Of a DNA stretch of 64,000 bases, positions 45,178 through 53,356 are shown piece after piece (within the stretch, counting starts at the first letter, position 1; each line of letters starts with the position of its first letter). Below the pieces are notes generated by a model that was not told the DNA's origin, made no database searches, and saw only the letters and a program-made list of their open reading frames with translations. The stretch comes from Arcicella lustrica (GTDB lineage: Bacteria; Bacteroidota; Bacteroidia; Cytophagales; Spirosomataceae). The position numbers and the translations under genes were made by a program. The DNA is taken from the NCBI RefSeq assembly GCF_034930985.1, contig NZ_JAYGIM010000008.1:62001-126000 (forward strand). The letters run 5' to 3'.

Positions 45178-46377
45178 ATGCAGCACGATATTATCGTAAT
45201 CGGTGGAGGAATCGTTGGGCTTGCTACCGCTCTAAAAATCAAGGAACAACGACCAGAAATGAAAATTTTGGTTCTTGAAAAAGAACGTGAAGTAGCCGTT
45301 CATCAAACAGGTAATAATTCTGGTGTTATTCACTCTGGACTTTATTATAAACCCGGTTCTTTGAAAGCAACCAACTGTATTAGAGGCTATCATCAACTCA
45401 TTGATTTTTGTAATCAAGAAAATATTCCTTACGAATTGACGGGGAAAGTTGTAGTGGCAACCAAACACGAACAACGCCAACAATTAGAAAATCTTTATAT
45501 CCGTGGTCAACAAAATGGTTTGGAAGGTTTACGTAAAATTTCAGCTGCCGAAGTAAAAGAATATGAACCTTATGTTACTTGTGTAGAAGGAATGTGGGTG
45601 CCACAAACTGGTATTGTTGACTATAAAGTAGTTTCGCAAAAAATGGCGGATAAATTAAGAACACTTGGTGCAGAATTACTCTTTAATGAAAAAGTAACAG
45701 GCGTAACCAAAGGACATTCTTTATCAATCATCAAAACTGAAAGAAATACTTATGAAACCAAATTGGTTATCAATTGTGCTGGTTTGTATTCAGATAAAAT
45801 AGCGCAGATGTCACAAGACAGACCGATTGATGTGCGCATTGTTCCTTTCCGTGGAGAGTACTTTAAGATTCGTCCTGAAAAACATTATTTAGTAAAAAAC
45901 TTGATTTATCCTGTTCCTGACCCAAATTTCCCATTCTTAGGAGTACATTTTACTAGAATGATGCGTGGTGGAATTGAGGCTGGACCAAATGCAGTATTAG
46001 CATTTAGAAAAGAAGGTTATAAAAAATTAGACATCGACCCAAAAGAATTGTGGGATACCCTTACCTGGGGTGGTTTCCAGAAAGTAGCGGCAAAATATTG
46101 GGAAACTGGTTTAGGAGAAATGTACAGAAGTTTCTCGAAAGCGGCTTTCACCAAGGCTTTGCAAGAGTTAATTCCAGATATTCAAGAATCAGATTTAATT
46201 GAAGGTGGTGCAGGTGTAAGAGCGCAAGCTTGCGACCGTACTGGTGGTTTACTTGATGATTTCTCAATCATTGAAGATGAAAAAGTAATCAATATTTTAA
46301 ATGCTCCTTCGCCAGCGGCAACGTCGTCTTTATCTATCGGACAAACTGTTTCTGAAATGGCATTGAAGCGATTTTAA
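45178..46377 (+). CDS. lhgO: L-2-hydroxyglutarate oxidase
   Basis: An FAD-dependent DAO-family enzyme that oxidises L-2-hydroxyglutarate to 2-oxoglutarate and clears this toxic side product. The FAD-binding GGGIVGLATALKIK is at residues ~8-21, HQTGNNSGVIHSGLYYKPGSLKA is the LhgO/YgaF signature, and the C-terminal RAQACDRTGGLLDDF closes the active site. Length 399 aa is normal. Stand-alone gene with its own terminator. Confidence 0.93.
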   Translation: MQHDIIVIGGGIVGLATALKIKEQRPEMKILVLEKEREVAVHQTGNNSGVIHSGLYYKPGSLKATNCIRGYHQLIDFCNQENIPYELTGKVVVATKHEQRQQLENLYIRGQQNGLEGLRKISAAEVKEYEPYVTCVEGMWVPQTGIVDYKVVSQKMADKLRTLGAELLFNEKVTGVTKGHSLSIIKTERNTYETKLVINCAGLYSDKIAQMSQDRPIDVRIVPFRGEYFKIRPEKHYLVKNLIYPVPDPNFPFLGVHFTRMMRGGIEAGPNAVLAFRKEGYKKLDIDPKELWDTLTWGGFQKVAAKYWETGLGEMYRSFSKAAFTKALQELIPDIQESDLIEGGAGVRAQACDRTGGLLDDFSIIEDEKVINILNAPSPAATSSLSIGQTVSEMALKRF

Positions 46378-46395
46378 ATAAACATAATATACCAA

Positions 46396-46437
46396 AAACA
46401 GCCACAGAATTCTCTTAAATGAGTTTTGTGGCTGTTT
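46396..46437 (+). terminator. Intrinsic terminator of lhgO
   Basis: AAACAGCCACA (46396-46406) and TGTGGCTGTTT (46427-46437) form a perfect stem with a 20-nt loop, 19 bp after the lhgO stop. Confidence 0.75.
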
Positions 46438-46520
46438 CATTTTAAGCCTATTGTATTCTTGAGAACTTATTTTTTGAGCTTTGGGTTAATAAGTAGTCTT
46501 TAATTCAGCAAATTACCCAC

Positions 46521-48284
46521 ATGAAAATACTTTACCGTTACCTAAAAAAGTACCAAACCACCGTTTTGGGAGCATTGTTATTAGCTGCCATCAATCAGAT
46601 TTTTTCATTACTTGACCCTTTCATTTTCCGAAAAATCATTGATGATGTAGCCACCGTTTATCGTTCCGATAATCACACCGTTCAAGAATTCCTTTATGCC
46701 ATTTTACCACTTTCTGGTGCTTCAATCGGAGTAGCTTTTGTGAGTAGAGTGGCTAAAAACTTTCAAGATTACTTTATCAGTACTGTTACCCAACGAGTAG
46801 GAGCGCAAATTTATGCCGATGGCATTAGTCACTCGCTTGAATTACCTTATGAATCTTTTGAAGATCAGCGTTCAGGTGAAACTTTGGGCAAATTGCAAAA
46901 AGTAAGAGTTGATGTCGAAAAACTAATTTCTGTCGGAATCAATATTCTTTTCCAATCGGTTATTGCTTTGATATTTATCTCAGTTTATGCCTTTTCGGTA
47001 CATTGGATGATTCTGCCTTTATTCTTAGTAACAGGGCCACTAATTGCTTGGATTAGCTCGGTTTTGAGTAAAAAAATTAAAACCATTCAAATTCAAATTG
47101 TAAAAGAATCAACAGGCTTGGCAGGTTCTACCACTGAATCTTTACGGAATATTGAATTGGTAAAATCACTGGGTTTAGCTAAACAAGAAATTGCCCAACT
47201 CAATGCTACCACGCAAAAAATATTAGCCCTCGAACTCAAAAAAGTACGTTATGTTCGTTCGATGTCTTTTGTGCAAGGTACTTGTGTAAACTTCATTCGT
47301 GCTTTGATGGTGTTGGTTTTAATCTATTTGATTTACGAAAACAAAATCACCATTGGTGAATTTTATTCATTGAATATTTACTCTTTCTTCCTTTTTGGAC
47401 CTTTACAAGAAATCGGAAATGTGGTAAATACTTATCGTGAGGCAGAAGTTTCATTACAGAATTTTGAAGATATTTTTAAAATTCCTGTAGAAGTAAAACC
47501 TATAAATCCATATCCAGTTATCAGCATTGATTCTTTGGCTTTTGAAGACGTTAAATTTCGTCATCAATCTGCTAGTAAAGATGCTCTTCGCAAAATTTCT
47601 TTTGAAGCTAAAAAAGGCGAAACCATTGCATTTGTTGGACCATCAGGTTCAGGGAAATCTACTTTAGTGAAATTATTAGTAGGTTTATATCGCCCGAAAG
47701 AAGGTAAAATCCTTTTCAATGGACATAACTATAATGAAATTGATTTCGACCAATTACGTGAACGCATTGGGTTTGTAACCCAAGATACTCAACTGTTTTC
47801 GGGTACTATTCGTGAAAATTTATTATTCGTGAATCCATCTGCAACAGATGAACAATGTTTGGATGTACTGAAAAAAGCGGCTTGCAATACGCTGTTAGAA
47901 CGTGCCGACAAAGGACTAGACAGTGTTATTGGAGAAGGTGGCGTAAAAGTATCAGGCGGTGAAAAACAACGTTTAAGTATCGCCAGAGCTTTATTGCGTA
48001 ACCCAAATTTATTGGTATTTGATGAAGCAACTTCTTCTTTGGATTCATTAACGGAAGAAGAAATTTCAGAAACTATTCGTGAAGTATCGGAAGGACACAC
48101 ACATCTTACCATTGTGATTGCCCACAGACTTTCAACGATTATGCACGCCGATAAGATTTTTGTATTGGAAAAAGGTAGAATTGTAGAAAATGGCTCGCAT
48201 ACTGAATTACTCGACAACAAAGGTTTGTATTATGCGATGTGGAGACAACAAGTTGGTGAAAAAGATTCTATTGAACTAGAGTAA
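46521..48284 (+). CDS. ABC exporter half-transporter (fused membrane and ATPase domains)
   Basis: 587 aa. Six membrane helices occupy residues ~15-310 (type IV exporter fold). The ATPase domain has Walker A GPSGSGKST (~372-380), the Q-loop FVTQDTQLFSG, the signature VSGGEKQRL (~477), Walker B LLVFDEATSSLD (~497) and the H-loop IVIAHRLSTI. It works as a homodimer or heterodimer; no second half-transporter is adjacent. Substrate (lipid, peptide or drug) is unknown. It stands alone, ending at the shared terminator with smpB. Confidence 0.93.
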   Translation: MKILYRYLKKYQTTVLGALLLAAINQIFSLLDPFIFRKIIDDVATVYRSDNHTVQEFLYAILPLSGASIGVAFVSRVAKNFQDYFISTVTQRVGAQIYADGISHSLELPYESFEDQRSGETLGKLQKVRVDVEKLISVGINILFQSVIALIFISVYAFSVHWMILPLFLVTGPLIAWISSVLSKKIKTIQIQIVKESTGLAGSTTESLRNIELVKSLGLAKQEIAQLNATTQKILALELKKVRYVRSMSFVQGTCVNFIRALMVLVLIYLIYENKITIGEFYSLNIYSFFLFGPLQEIGNVVNTYREAEVSLQNFEDIFKIPVEVKPINPYPVISIDSLAFEDVKFRHQSASKDALRKISFEAKKGETIAFVGPSGSGKSTLVKLLVGLYRPKEGKILFNGHNYNEIDFDQLRERIGFVTQDTQLFSGTIRENLLFVNPSATDEQCLDVLKKAACNTLLERADKGLDSVIGEGGVKVSGGEKQRLSIARALLRNPNLLVFDEATSSLDSLTEEEISETIREVSEGHTHLTIVIAHRLSTIMHADKIFVLEKGRIVENGSHTELLDNKGLYYAMWRQQVGEKDSIELE

Positions 48285-48290
48285 AACTCG

Positions 48291-48329
48291 AATCAGTGAT
48301 TTAATATGGAACGTATTAAATCACTGATT
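48291..48329. terminator. Bidirectional intrinsic terminator
   Basis: AATCAGTGATTTAATA (48291-48306) and TATTAAATCACTGATT (48314-48329) are perfect complements, 16 bp, lying between the convergent ABC exporter and smpB. It abuts the smpB stop. Confidence 0.85.
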
Positions 48330-48785
48330 TTATTCACGTTCCATACTTCTTTTCACATCTTTTTCTTTGATAGAATCACGCTTGTCATATAGTTTTTTAC
48401 CTTTTGCCAAAGCAATATCTATCTTCGCAAAACCTCTGTCAGAAATATACATTCTTGTTGGAACAATGGTTAAACCTTGGTCTTTCAATTTATTCTGTAA
48501 TTTCTTAATTTCTTTTTTGGTCAATAATAACTTACGGTCTCTTAATGGCTCGTGGTTATAATGTGTTCCTTCATTGTACTTCGAAATATTCATTTGTCGG
48601 ATGTACAATTCCTCATTCAAGAACAAACAATAAGCATCCGTCAAATTTACTTTCCCCTGACGAATCGACTTAATTTCTGTTCCCATCAACATCACACCAG
48701 CCGAGAATTTTTCAATAAAAAAGTACTCGAACGATGCTCTTCTGTTTTTAATTTCTATATTTTTTTCAATGCTTTCCTTTGCCAT
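48330..48785 (-). CDS. smpB: SsrA-binding protein SmpB
   Basis: 151 aa. The core contains KNRRASFEYFFIEKFSAGVMLMGTEIKSIRQGKVNLTDAYC and ends AKGKKLYDKRDSIKEKDVKRSMERE, diagnostic of SmpB. It brings tmRNA to stalled ribosomes for trans-translation. The ssrA gene itself is not seen in this window. Confidence 0.97.
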   Translation of the reverse strand: MAKESIEKNIEIKNRRASFEYFFIEKFSAGVMLMGTEIKSIRQGKVNLTDAYCLFLNEELYIRQMNISKYNEGTHYNHEPLRDRKLLLTKKEIKKLQNKLKDQGLTIVPTRMYISDRGFAKIDIALAKGKKLYDKRDSIKEKDVKRSMERE

Positions 48786-48837
48786 CTTGATATAGTTTAA
48801 TCTGTTTTTGAAAAAGTGTAGGGAGAATTCTTGCTAA

Positions 48838-48870
48838 AAAAAGCCATACAGTAAATCTGTACGGCTTTTT
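48838..48870 (-). terminator. Intrinsic terminator downstream of the region upstream of the Skp-like gene
   Basis: AAAAAGCCATACAG (48838-48851) and CTGTACGGCTTTTT (48857-48870) pair with one G-U. It lies 40 bp past the Skp-like gene stop, before smpB, on the minus strand. Confidence 0.85.
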
Positions 48871-48909
48871 CTTTGACAAAATTATAAAAACTTTAAAGAA
48901 TAATCTTAA

Positions 48910-49509
48910 TTATTTCTTTTCTGGTCCTTTTTTCTCAGCATATTCTTTGTTTAAGCCTTCTACGATTTCTTTAGTTCTGTCTGCACTATCGTCAGCAAAA
49001 AGAATTCCACCGCCACTCAAAGTATAACCTAATACGAATTCAAACTTGTTTTCAGCATTATGTTTTTTGATGTATTCACGAATGTTAGCATACAATTCTT
49101 GCATTTTTTTGCCTTGTTCTTCGGCTAAAGCTGCTTGTTTTTGTTGGCTGTATTGCTGTAATTCAGAACCTTTTTTCTTCAACATCATGTCGGCAGCTTG
49201 TAAATCTGCTTGTGTCATTGTTTGCGCTCTTTGTTGAATTGCTTGTAATTCACCTTGAAGCGATCTTTCACGTTGACCTAAATCTACTTGTAAGCGGTAG
49301 CCCTTATTTTCAAATTCTTTTTGAGCATCCTTGTAAAATTGATAGTTTGCCAATAATGAATCTGTATTGACATAAACTGTTTTCTTTTCGCCACTAGCGG
49401 CTGATGAAGAAGAGCCAGAAGTAGCAGTTTCCTTGTTGGCAGATTTATCACACGAGAAACATCCAATTGCTAATAAGCCACTGCACAAGATTAGGGATAA
49501 TTTTTTCAT
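48910..49509 (-). CDS. OmpH/Skp-family periplasmic chaperone-like lipoprotein
   Basis: 199 aa with a lipoprotein-type signal (LLAIGCFSC, lipidated Cys at ~17 or 20), then a Ser/Ala-rich linker and a long helical domain rich in Gln, Lys and Ala (~55-185; QQRAQTMTQADLQAADMMLKKKGSELQQYSQQKQAALAEEQGKKMQEL), as in Skp/OmpH. The family captures unfolded outer membrane proteins. The lipid anchor is unusual compared with E. coli Skp but common in Bacteroidota. Stand-alone gene. Confidence 0.82.
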   Translation of the reverse strand: MKKLSLILCSGLLAIGCFSCDKSANKETATSGSSSSAASGEKKTVYVNTDSLLANYQFYKDAQKEFENKGYRLQVDLGQRERSLQGELQAIQQRAQTMTQADLQAADMMLKKKGSELQQYSQQKQAALAEEQGKKMQELYANIREYIKKHNAENKFEFVLGYTLSGGGILFADDSADRTKEIVEGLNKEYAEKKGPEKK

Positions 49510-49755
49510 TTCAGTTAAAGCCCCTGCCCCAAGGGATAATTTTTGAATTATGTTTGTCTTCGGTTGGGGTATTTGGAAGATAAAAATTTAACAAATATAC
49601 TAAATTTGTGGCAATTTGAAAATGAAGCATTCAGCACAACATTACACTGAAAATCAAACAGTTAATATCAAAAAGCACACTTACCAATAAGTTATTTAAT
49701 TGTTAAGAAGTTACAATTTAAGTGCTTTCATTCATTTTCAAAGCCTTCGTGCCAA

Positions 49756-50166
49756 TTATTTATTGAGCGAACTTCTTACCAAGTAACCGCTCATGCCTGC
49801 AAAACCGCCTACTAAACCGCCAATCAAAACCGTAATAGCGATTAAAAGACCAGCGTTTCCATTCAAAGGTAAAATGCTTGCAATTTTGGTAGAAAGTATT
49901 CCATCTGTAGCAATATGATAATATAAAGTTACCAAAAGCCAAAGCATTGCAATGCCTCCTGCTCCCTTTCGGAAGGCTTCTCCGCTAGATTTTGCCTGTA
50001 AATAACAGGCTGTAAAAGACGCCAATGCAATTACCCACCAATCGAAAAAGTATTGACTCACAAAAGCCAACATAATAATAATTGAGGTTAGTGGACTAAA
50101 AAATGCTGAAACTAGTTTCCCTAAAAAAGTAGTTTCTTTATCGCTTGTTGAAATATTATTTATCAT
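49756..50166 (-). CDS. Small membrane protein of unknown function
   Basis: 136 aa with four hydrophobic segments (~20-40, ~42-60, ~75-95 and ~103-130, the last GLLIAITVLIGGLVGGFAGMSGYLV is Gly-rich). No signal cleavage site. I do not recognise the family. It is directly downstream of the penicillin acylase gene (35 bp) on the same strand, so possibly co-transcribed. Confidence 0.65.
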   Translation of the reverse strand: MINNISTSDKETTFLGKLVSAFFSPLTSIIIMLAFVSQYFFDWWVIALASFTACYLQAKSSGEAFRKGAGGIAMLWLLVTLYYHIATDGILSTKIASILPLNGNAGLLIAITVLIGGLVGGFAGMSGYLVRSSLNK

Positions 50167-50200
50167 CTTAATGTCTGATTTGTATTTTAAAATTATGCCC

Positions 50201-52642
50201 TTACTTCGTTAGCTTGATTGTCTTTTTGATTCTTGCCGATTTCTCATTTTTGTTTTGCAGGAATAATAACTCATTGAGTTTTCCTTGTCGCCAAGTTTCA
50301 ATCATATCATCATAATGCGGACTGCCCGGATTGCCCGATTGCCCACCCGGAATGACACCATAACCTTTCACAGCATTGTTTTTTCCTAATTGTATAATCA
50401 TTCTCCAAGATGGTCCTGTGCGTTCGGTTGTGGCATTGACAATCCCTGTTCCTCCGCCAATATTCACGTTCATTTTACTGAAAGCATCCAAACCGGGAAT
50501 TAAATGTTTGATGTCGGTAGATTTATAATTTGCCCAAGCCCAAGTATAGCCCATATCGGCTTTTTGCCATTTGGTTAAACTATCCAAAGTAGCGGTTAAG
50601 GAAGTACCGGCTAATTCTTCCAATGTTTCTACTTTGTTTTTAGTATTTACATTATCAAACCATTTTGCTGTTGGTTCTTGCTTGATTAACTGAATAGTTT
50701 TATCCAAAGATGGATACTTCATCGGAATATTTTCATCGTAAGCAAATTCATCTTGCCAGATAGATTCGTACAATAAATTCGACCATGTTTCAAAAATCGT
50801 TGGTGCTATTTCAGCTACATCATTTTGCTTATTCCAAGTTTGTAATACTTTAATGGCTTTGGCTTGTTTGGCTGTTGGTGCTTTTACCAAGCTGATTAAT
50901 TTGCCCAGTATGCCAGCCGCTTTAAGATTATAATTATCGTTTTGCAAAGCTCTTAAACTATCTACTGTAATTTTACTCATACCTTCCAAACGCTGATTGA
51001 TGCGTCTGCCACGTTCTGATGCAGCAAATTCCCAATTGATATAATATGGATAACTAGGGTCTGTTGATGATTGATTGGCTGAACTAACAAAACCTCTCGC
51101 TGGATTTTTCACATGTGGATTGTGTGCATGCGGAATAAATCCTTGCCAATCTGCCATTTTATCGGTTCCATCTAAAATGTACTTTCCTTGTAATTTCGCT
51201 TTCAATGGAAATTTACCATTTACCCAAAGTGCAATGTCATCTTGGTTACTTGCAAAGACAAAATTCTGTGCTGGAGCAGCGTAGAAGCTCAAAGCTTTTA
51301 CATAATCATCATAATTTTTAGCACGATTTAACTGATAGAATGTCGTTAATTCTTGTGATTTATCATGTGCAATCCATCTTAGTGCATGACCCGTCGGAAT
51401 ATTTTTCTTGAATGGTTTTTCATTATCTAAATACACGATTGGTCCATGATGTGTAAATAAAACGGTATCTAATACAACCTCTCCGTTTTTCATAATATAT
51501 CTTTCAGGACGCTTGGTAATCTTTTTCCATTGTCCGTCGTGCCAATATTCATTCATTTTGGCATCTTTAAATTTCACTTCATACCAGTCAACAATATCAG
51601 CCCCTACATTGGTTACTCCCCAAGCGATGTCCTTATTGAAACCACTAATTACATTCGGAGTACCCGGCATGGTAGCACCATAAACATTGACATTTGGACC
51701 AACCAATTGCATTTGATACCAAATAGAAGGAAGACTTAAAGTAAGATGTGGGTCGTTTGCTAAAAGTGGTAAACCAGAAGCAGATTTACTTCCGCTAACT
51801 GCCCAGTTGTTTGAACCAATGCCTTTATCACGTTCGGTACTTGCTTTCATACTTCCAGTTCCTACAAAGTCGGCTGGAGCTTTTGGCAAAGGTAGTGGCG
51901 TAAAATCTTGAGGCGTTCCTGTTGGAATAATCGGACTTTCTTCAAAAGGATAATTCGGAAAAAGTTCTTCGGCTACTTCTCTGCCATATTTTCTCAAGAT
52001 ATTCGTCATGCGTAAATCGTCTGTGCCAGAAGCTAATACGAAAGACATATTTTTCAAGAACAAAGCACTTTTAATAGGCGTCCAACGCTCTGGTTGATAA
52101 CCCAACAATTTATATTCTACGGGTAATGTTCTTACTTTTAGCTGGTCGATGTACGCATTCACTCCTTCTGAGTAAGCTTCTAAAGCTACTTTCGACTGTG
52201 GGTCCTCCATCATGCCTGCCAAAGATTTCTCTGCACCATATACTGCCCCCATTCTACGGTTGTACTTATCTGATTCCAAGGCTTTTTCACCCACAATTTC
52301 CGTCAGCCTACCTGCTGCATAATGCGTTTGAAATTCCATTTGCCAAAGTCTATCTTTCGCCGTAACGTATCCTTGCGCTAAGTATAAATCATGGTCATTA
52401 TTGGCAAAAATATGCGGAATGCCAAGTTCATCGTATTCAATGGTTACTTCATCTTGCAAACCTGCTAATTGTAAAGAGCCCTCAACAGGTTTATCGCTCA
52501 AAGGTTTTTCGGCATTTACCCAAAAACCCGTAAAAGGACTCAGAAAACGCCCAAAGGCAGGAGCTGTTCCCCAACCTCTATTAAGTGCATAACATAAAGC
52601 AATGGTGAAAGCAAGCGAGGCAATGGCTTTAGAATATTTCAT
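50201..52642 (-). CDS. Penicillin acylase family Ntn hydrolase
   Basis: 813 aa with a signal/membrane anchor at ~8-25. The pro-enzyme cleaves itself at an N-terminal nucleophile serine, here in GIGSNNWAVSGSKSASG (Ser ~276). This splits an alpha chain (EYDELGIPHIFANNDHDLYLAQGYVTAKDRLWQMEF) from a beta chain. The beta chain keeps LLANDPHLTLSLPSIWYQM, the VNVYGATMPGTPNVISGFN oxyanion region, and the terminal RMIIQLGKNNAVKGYGVIPGGQSGNPGSPHYDD. Periplasmic. Substrates in this group include acyl-homoserine lactones and N-acyl amides, so the natural role may be signal quenching; this is not decided by sequence. Confidence 0.9.
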   Translation of the reverse strand: MKYSKAIASLAFTIALCYALNRGWGTAPAFGRFLSPFTGFWVNAEKPLSDKPVEGSLQLAGLQDEVTIEYDELGIPHIFANNDHDLYLAQGYVTAKDRLWQMEFQTHYAAGRLTEIVGEKALESDKYNRRMGAVYGAEKSLAGMMEDPQSKVALEAYSEGVNAYIDQLKVRTLPVEYKLLGYQPERWTPIKSALFLKNMSFVLASGTDDLRMTNILRKYGREVAEELFPNYPFEESPIIPTGTPQDFTPLPLPKAPADFVGTGSMKASTERDKGIGSNNWAVSGSKSASGLPLLANDPHLTLSLPSIWYQMQLVGPNVNVYGATMPGTPNVISGFNKDIAWGVTNVGADIVDWYEVKFKDAKMNEYWHDGQWKKITKRPERYIMKNGEVVLDTVLFTHHGPIVYLDNEKPFKKNIPTGHALRWIAHDKSQELTTFYQLNRAKNYDDYVKALSFYAAPAQNFVFASNQDDIALWVNGKFPLKAKLQGKYILDGTDKMADWQGFIPHAHNPHVKNPARGFVSSANQSSTDPSYPYYINWEFAASERGRRINQRLEGMSKITVDSLRALQNDNYNLKAAGILGKLISLVKAPTAKQAKAIKVLQTWNKQNDVAEIAPTIFETWSNLLYESIWQDEFAYDENIPMKYPSLDKTIQLIKQEPTAKWFDNVNTKNKVETLEELAGTSLTATLDSLTKWQKADMGYTWAWANYKSTDIKHLIPGLDAFSKMNVNIGGGTGIVNATTERTGPSWRMIIQLGKNNAVKGYGVIPGGQSGNPGSPHYDDMIETWRQGKLNELLFLQNKNEKSARIKKTIKLTK

Positions 52643-52782
52643 TGAAATCAGTGAATGTTAGTTTGACGATAATTGCACTAATTTAGAGAAATTTTATATT
52701 AAACATAGCCCCGTAAGGAAATAAAGGAAGGAATCTTGATTGAGAATTAATCTTGGATGATTTTTCAACAATCAAGTGAGGC

Positions 52783-52854
52783 ACTAAAAGGATAAAACTT
52801 TCCTCTTTTTACCCCAATTTTCCTAAAAAAAGAGGAAAGTTTTATCCTTTTAGT
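52783..52854. repeat. Perfect 28-bp inverted repeat
   Basis: Left arm 52783-52810 and right arm 52827-52854 are exact complements with a 16-nt loop. The loop itself contains CCAATTTTCCTA, which can instead pair with TAGGAAAATTGG just outside the right arm (52854-52866). Two mutually exclusive foldings are therefore possible. Confidence 0.75.
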
Positions 52855-53045
52855 AGGAAAATTGGTACTTAAAGTATCAATTTTCCTACTTTTTTGCGGG
52901 AAATTGCGGTTTTAAGTAGCAAATTTCCTATTTAACTTCGGATAATTGCGGTTTTAGGTGGCAATTTTGCTATTCCAAGTATCAATGTTCCTATTTCAAG
53001 TAGAAATTTTGCTTGTTTTTTGCGGGAAATTGCGGTTTTAACTGA
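52853..53045. repeat. Mosaic of short direct and inverted repeats
   Basis: Units recur with changes. The word GCGGGAAATTGCGGTTTTAA appears near 52895-52916 and again near 53019-53041. A shorter AATTGCGGTTTTAG form lies near 52945. AAGTA(T/G)CAAATTT/AAGTAGAAATTT-type blocks are interspersed. GTAGGAAAATTG and CAATTTTCCTAC also form an inverted pair at 52853-52891. No reading frame runs through it. Confidence 0.65.
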
Positions 53046-53180
53046 GATGATTCGATTAGTGAAATAAAACACTCTTTCATGAATCAGGCTTCTATTGGAT
53101 TTGGCATCCATACAATTGCTTAATCTATTCCCTGTCTTTTCCTTAACATTACTATCACCTCAAAAAACAAGCATTATTCC

Positions 53181-53221
53181 TTGTTCATTTCCGAACAAAA
53201 AGTGTATCATTTCCGAACACT
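53181..53221. promoter_or_regulatory. Two tandem dyads upstream of the efflux operon (candidate activator sites)
   Basis: Site 1 TTGTTC-N6-GAACAA (53181-53198). Site 2 AGTGT-N11-ACACT (53201-53221). Both contain the direct repeat TCATTTCCGAACA (53185-53197 and 53207-53219), offset by 22 bp, two helical turns. Site 1 matches the dyad at 26975-26990 at 13 of 16 positions. Confidence 0.55.
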
Positions 53222-53271
53222 TCTTCAAGAAAAATACAATCAAACAACTAATTATCAGACACTTAACTTTT

Positions 53272-53287
53272 TGGCATTATCTTGTTA
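53272..53287 (+). promoter_or_regulatory. Possible but weak -24/-12 element for the efflux operon
   Basis: TGGCATTATCTTGTTA has TGGCA and TTG blocks as in the TolC/HlyD leader, but the spacing is one base short of the sigma-54 norm and the -12 is GT. It lies ~61 bp past the nearer dyad and 70 bp before the ATG. Confidence 0.3.
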
Positions 53288-53356
53288 ATAAATCATGCAA
53301 AACAGAATGGATAATTGATGAAACACATCTAATCTTATTAAATTAATTTCAATACA

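Larger units (their letters stand above)
52643..53356. other. Intergenic region carrying repeat mosaic and putative operators
   Basis: This 714-bp gap separates the divergent penicillin acylase and efflux operon. It contains the repeat mosaic at 52783-53045 and, from 53181, the dyads and a TGGCA-TTG element described separately. Short open frames in it are not credible genes. The first ~110 bp and 53046-53180 show nothing I can name. Confidence 0.6.

Noticed and set aside
45178..46377. Glycerol-3-phosphate dehydrogenase or D-amino acid oxidase
   Set aside because: HQTGNNSGVIHSGLYY and the C-terminal RAQACDRTGG block fit L-2-hydroxyglutarate oxidase better.
52783..53045. Possible CRISPR array in the repeat mosaic
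   Set aside because: Repeats are unequal in length and spacing, overlapping and inverted, and no cas gene is nearby.
53095..53346. 83-aa plus-strand open frame in the efflux operon upstream region
   Set aside because: It runs through the dyads and the TGGCA element and has no signal, domain or neighbour support.
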